DNA from: Anaerolineales bacterium
Lineage (GTDB): Bacteria; Chloroflexota; Anaerolineae; Anaerolineales; E44-bin32
Assembly: GCA_037382465.1 (NCBI GenBank)
Contig: JARRPX010000001.1
Coordinates: 44,117 to 108,116, forward strand
Reading direction: 5' to 3'
Length of the DNA: 64,000 bases
The first letter of the stretch is position 1. Each line of letters opens with the position of its first letter. The notes under the pieces were generated by a model. The model saw only the letters and a program-made list of their open reading frames with translations. It ran no database searches and was not told the DNA's origin. Made by a program: the position numbers and the translations under genes. Of the stretch, positions 61,029 to 64,000 are shown one piece after another.

Positions 61029-64000
61029 TTATGACGACTCGTTCATGCGGTAATGTTCCTGCAAACTGCAAACGTTCAGCGACCGTGCTCGCAGGGCCTG
61101 GATGCCGTTGACCGCCGCCTGCGCCGCGCTGAGGGTGGTCGTGTTGGGAACGCCAAATCGAACGGCGGCCATGCGCAGCCTGGAACCGTCGCTGTAGGCT
61201 TCTGAACCCAGCGGGGTGTTGATGACCAGATCGATTTCGCCGCTGCTGATGAGATCCACAACGTGCGGGCTGCCTTCGCTGACCTTGTTGATCCTTTCGA
61301 CTTCCAGGCCGGCGCGCGAACAAAACGCCGCCGTGCCTTGTGTGGCGACGAGCTTGAAGCCGAGTCGCGAGAGATCGCGGGCAAGCTTGAGCGCGTTGCT
61401 TTTATCGTAATCGTTAACACTGATGAACACGGTCCCCGACAGCGGCAGCGAATTGCCGGCGGCGAGCTGCGCTTTGGCGAATGCATGACCGAAGTCTTTG
61501 GCGTGGCCCATAACCTCTCCCGTGCTGCGCATCTCCGGTCCCAGGCGGCTGTCGACGCCGAAGAATTTCTTGAAGGGGAGCACGGCCTCTTTGACGAAGA
61601 AACCACCTACCTTGGGGTCACTGCCCAATCCAACCTGGGAAAGATCCGAACCCATGATGACCCTGGTGGCCAATTTGGCCAGGGGGAAACCCGTGGCTTT
61701 GCTCACGTAAGGAACGGTGCGGCTGGCGCGTGGATTTACCTCCAGGATGTAGACGATGTCGTCTTTGACGGCGAATTGGATGTTCATCAGCCCGCACACT
61801 TTGAGCACCTGGCCGATCTGTTCGGTGTACTCCCGGATGTGGGAGAGGTGATAGGCGGACACTTTATAGGGCGGCAGCACGCATGCCGAATCCCCACTGT
61901 GGATGCCGGCTTCTTCGATGTGCTGCATGATACCGCACACTGCCACCTGCTCGCCGTCGGCGATGGCGTCGAGGTCGATTTCGTAGGCGTCCTCGAGATA
62001 ATGGTCGATCAAGATGGGCTGTCCCGGGGCCGCCTGGAAGGCGCTCTGGATGTATTGGCCCAGGCTTTCATCGTCGTAGACGATTGCCATAGCGCGCCCT
62101 CCCAGAACGTAGGAGGGACGCACGATCACCGGATACGTCACTTCCGCAGCGGCCTGGAGCGCTTCATCGAGTGACTGTGCCATGCTGTGTGCCGGCACGG
62201 GAATGCCCAACTCGTCCATCAATTGGCAGAAACGGCCGCGATCTTCCGCGATGTCGATCGAATCGAAAGAGGTGCCGAGGATGGTGATTCCGGCCTGCTC
62301 GAGGGCGGCCGCAAGTTTGAGCGGCGTCTGCCCACCAAACTGCACGACGACGCCCTTGATCGGCTGCTCGCGTTCGATGATGTTGAGTGTGTGCTCCAGC
62401 GTGAGCGGCTCGAAGTACAGCCGATCGGACGTGTCGTAATCTGTGCTGACTGTTTCCGGATTGCAGTTGATCATGATTGCTTCGTACCCCGCCTCGCGCA
62501 AGGCGAATGCGGCGTGGACGCAGCAGTAGTCGAACTCGATGCCCTGCCCGATGCGGTTGGGGCCGCTGCCCAGGATGATGACTTTCTCTCGATCGGTAGG
62601 TTCGGCCTCGCTCTCCGTCTCATAGGAACTGTAGAGGTAAGGCGTGTAGGATTCGAATTCGGCGGCGCAGGTATCGACGACGTGATAGGTTGGCAGAATC
62701 CCTGCGGCGATACGCCGGGTGCGCACGTCCATCGCGTCGATCTGCGGGGATTCGAGGCTGGGTTCTGGTTCGGACAGATCGGATTGCAGCAGCAGCCAGG
62801 CGATGTGTTCATCGCTGAAGCCGGTCTGCTTGGCTACCCGGAGCAGATCCTGCGGAAGCTCTTTCAACGATCGATACTTGGTGAGCGACTTTTCCAGGGC
62901 GGCGATCTCTGCGATCTGCGTGGTGAACCACAAGTCGAATTGGCTCGCCCCGGCGACTTCCTCCACCGTCTTGCCCTGGCGCAGCGCTTCCCACACGGCC
63001 CAGATACGTTTGTCGGTGGGATGTCCCAGGCTGTCCAATTCGCCGTCCCACATGCGGTATTCGGCGGTCGGGAAGGACGGCCTTGGCAGTTCGAGGGACT
63101 GCAATCCCTTCAGAAACGACTCGCGGAACGTGCGTCCGATGGCCATCACCTCGCCGACGGATTTCATCTGGCTTCCCAGGGTGGGATCTACACCCGGGAA
63201 TTTTTCGAAGGCCCAGCGCGGCATCTTGGTCACCACGTAATCGATGCTGGGTTCGAAGGCTGCCACGGTTGTCTGGGTGATGTCGTTTTGAATTTCGTCC
63301 AGTGTGTAACCCACTGCCAGCAGCGCGGCGATTTTGGCGATGGGGAAGCCGGTCGCCTTGCTCGCCAACGCGGATGAACGGCTCACGCGAGGGTTCATCT
63401 CGATCACCAGCACGCGCCCGTCTCGCGGATTGACGGCGAACTGGATGTTCGAGCCGCCGGTTTCGATGCCGACGACGTCGATGATGATGCGGGATTGGTC
63501 GCGTAAAACCTGATATTCCCGGTCGGTGAGAGTTTGCGTGGGGGCGACGGTGATCGAATCGCCGGTGTGGATGCCCATCGGATCCAGGTTTTCGATCGGA
63601 CAGACGACGACGAAGTTTCCTGCGTTGTCGCGCATGACCTCCAATTCGAATTCCTTCCATCCGATGAGGCTTTCCTCGATCAGAACGGTATCGACCGGGC
63701 TTTCCTGCAATCCGAATTCCACTTTGGCTGCGAACTCATCTTCGCCGTAGGCGATGCTTCCGCCGCTGCCGCCGAGGGTGAACGATGGGCGCAATAAAAT
63801 CGGATAACGGCCGATTTCGCGGGCGATCGCTTGCGCTTCTTTCACCGACCTGGCCAGGCCGCCTGTGGGGCAGGACAACCCTGCCTTTTCCACGGCTTCT
63901 TTAAAAAGCAGCCGGTCTTCGGCGAGGCGGATCGTTTCGAGTTTGGCGCCGATCAATTCCACGTTGTAGCGGTCGAGGATCCCGCTCTCCGATAACGCAA
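61029..64000 (-). CDS. carB: Carbamoyl-phosphate synthase large subunit (N-terminus outside window)
   Basis: About 990 residues are visible; the frame stays open to the window end and reads [19 protein letters not shown] there, so roughly 110 N-terminal residues are missing. Two ATP-grasp halves are present. The first has [16 protein letters not shown] and [20 protein letters not shown]. The second has [19 protein letters not shown] and [20 protein letters not shown]. The oligomerisation part lies between, with [20 protein letters not shown]. The C-terminal MGS-like allosteric domain carries [19 protein letters not shown]. It makes carbamoyl phosphate from glutamine-derived ammonia, bicarbonate and two ATP for Arg and pyrimidine synthesis. 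carA is not visible. Confidence 0.95.
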   Translation of the reverse strand, partial: ALSESGILDRYNVELIGAKLETIRLAEDRLLFKEAVEKAGLSCPTGGLARSVKEAQAIAREIGRYPILLRPSFTLGGSGGSIAYGEDEFAAKVEFGLQESPVDTVLIEESLIGWKEFELEVMRDNAGNFVVVCPIENLDPMGIHTGDSITVAPTQTLTDREYQVLRDQSRIIIDVVGIETGGSNIQFAVNPRDGRVLVIEMNPRVSRSSALASKATGFPIAKIAALLAVGYTLDEIQNDITQTTVAAFEPSIDYVVTKMPRWAFEKFPGVDPTLGSQMKSVGEVMAIGRTFRESFLKGLQSLELPRPSFPTAEYRMWDGELDSLGHPTDKRIWAVWEALRQGKTVEEVAGASQFDLWFTTQIAEIAALEKSLTKYRSLKELPQDLLRVAKQTGFSDEHIAWLLLQSDLSEPEPSLESPQIDAMDVRTRRIAAGILPTYHVVDTCAAEFESYTPYLYSSYETESEAEPTDREKVIILGSGPNRIGQGIEFDYCCVHAAFALREAGYEAIMINCNPETVSTDYDTSDRLYFEPLTLEHTLNIIEREQPIKGVVVQFGGQTPLKLAAALEQAGITILGTSFDSIDIAEDRGRFCQLMDELGIPVPAHSMAQSLDEALQAAAEVTYPVIVRPSYVLGGRAMAIVYDDESLGQYIQSAFQAAPGQPILIDHYLEDAYEIDLDAIADGEQVAVCGIMQHIEEAGIHSGDSACVLPPYKVSAYHLSHIREYTEQIGQVLKVCGLMNIQFAVKDDIVYILEVNPRASRTVPYVSKATGFPLAKLATRVIMGSDLSQVGLGSDPKVGGFFVKEAVLPFKKFFGVDSRLGPEMRSTGEVMGHAKDFGHAFAKAQLAAGNSLPLSGTVFISVNDYDKSNALKLARDLSRLGFKLVATQGTAAFCSRAGLEVERINKVSEGSPHVVDLISSGEIDLVINTPLGSEAYSDGSRLRMAAVRFGVPNTTTLSAAQAAVNGIQALRARSLNVCSLQEHYRMNESS

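Noticed and set aside
62187..63377. Plus-strand frame of 396 codons inside carB
   Set aside because: Shadow of a highly conserved gene.
1..64000. tRNA genes, CRISPR arrays, insertion sequences or prophage
   Set aside because: No cloverleaf with a T-arm core, no regularly spaced repeats, and no transposase, integrase or phage structural gene could be seen.

Overview
The window reads as chromosome of a Chloroflexota bacterium, probably Anaerolineae-like (inference). The support is moderately high GC, two very large MalT-type LuxR regulators, many lipoproteins with Cys lipoboxes (beta-propeller, LRR and WD40 types), NarL-type two-component genes, an ECF vitamin-type importer and a PEP-synthase-like enzyme. 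I found no rRNA, tRNA, CRISPR array, transposase or phage gene. Both ends cut genes: an unidentified C-terminal fragment at the left, and carB, which lacks its N-terminus, at the right.

Layout. 1-7.6 kb: a decayed MFS transporter, then a leftward operon of three DUF4386 membrane proteins, a MalT-like regulator, a small partner-like protein and a small lipoprotein. 7.7-15.4 kb: a second leftward module with MalT-like regulator, homologous small protein, two beta-propeller lipoproteins and a selenium/sulfur-handling trio (class V aminotransferase of the EF2568 type, DUF3343 protein, YedE). 15.5-20 kb: deacetylase-like lipoprotein, metallophosphoesterase, membrane protein. 20.3-24 kb: NarL-type kinase and regulator, DUF2569 protein, orphan receiver. 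24-32.4 kb: a rightward run of poorly known genes (TPR-like, LRR lipoprotein, zinc ribbon, YbjN-like protein, four small unknowns, zinc-ribbon/HEAT membrane protein, WD40 lipoprotein, triplicated-domain lipoprotein). 33-39.4 kb: MacB-type ABC exporter, acyltransferase-SGNH fusion, a third propeller lipoprotein. 39.5-44.7 kb: ECF transporter, PfkB kinase, homoserine dehydrogenase. 45-53.3 kb: PEP-synthase-like protein with an AbrB regulator, CBS-ACT protein, an interrupted sulfatase-like gene, GT39 glycosyltransferase. 53.4-64 kb: glgC, amtB-glnK behind a structured leader, MscS channel, GT2, thioredoxin-VKOR fusion, P-loop protein, carB.

The most notable observation is a candidate undescribed selenoprotein. 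The lipoprotein gene at 11276-12223 (minus) has a single in-frame TGA. It falls exactly where two paralogues in this window (10313-11245 and 38351-39352) have a conserved Cys. A perfect 6-bp hairpin with a G-first 3-nt loop starts 12 nt after the TGA, fitting bacterial SECIS geometry; the Cys paralogues lack it. Genes linked to selenium metabolism lie just downstream on the same strand. In all three proteins the Sec/Cys is followed by a second Cys after 14 residues, suggesting a redox pair. selA, selB, selC and selD are not in the window, so Sec decoding by this organism is untested here.

A second theme is that each MalT-like regulator is followed by a 75-86 residue protein of one family, which looks like a conserved two-gene regulatory module.
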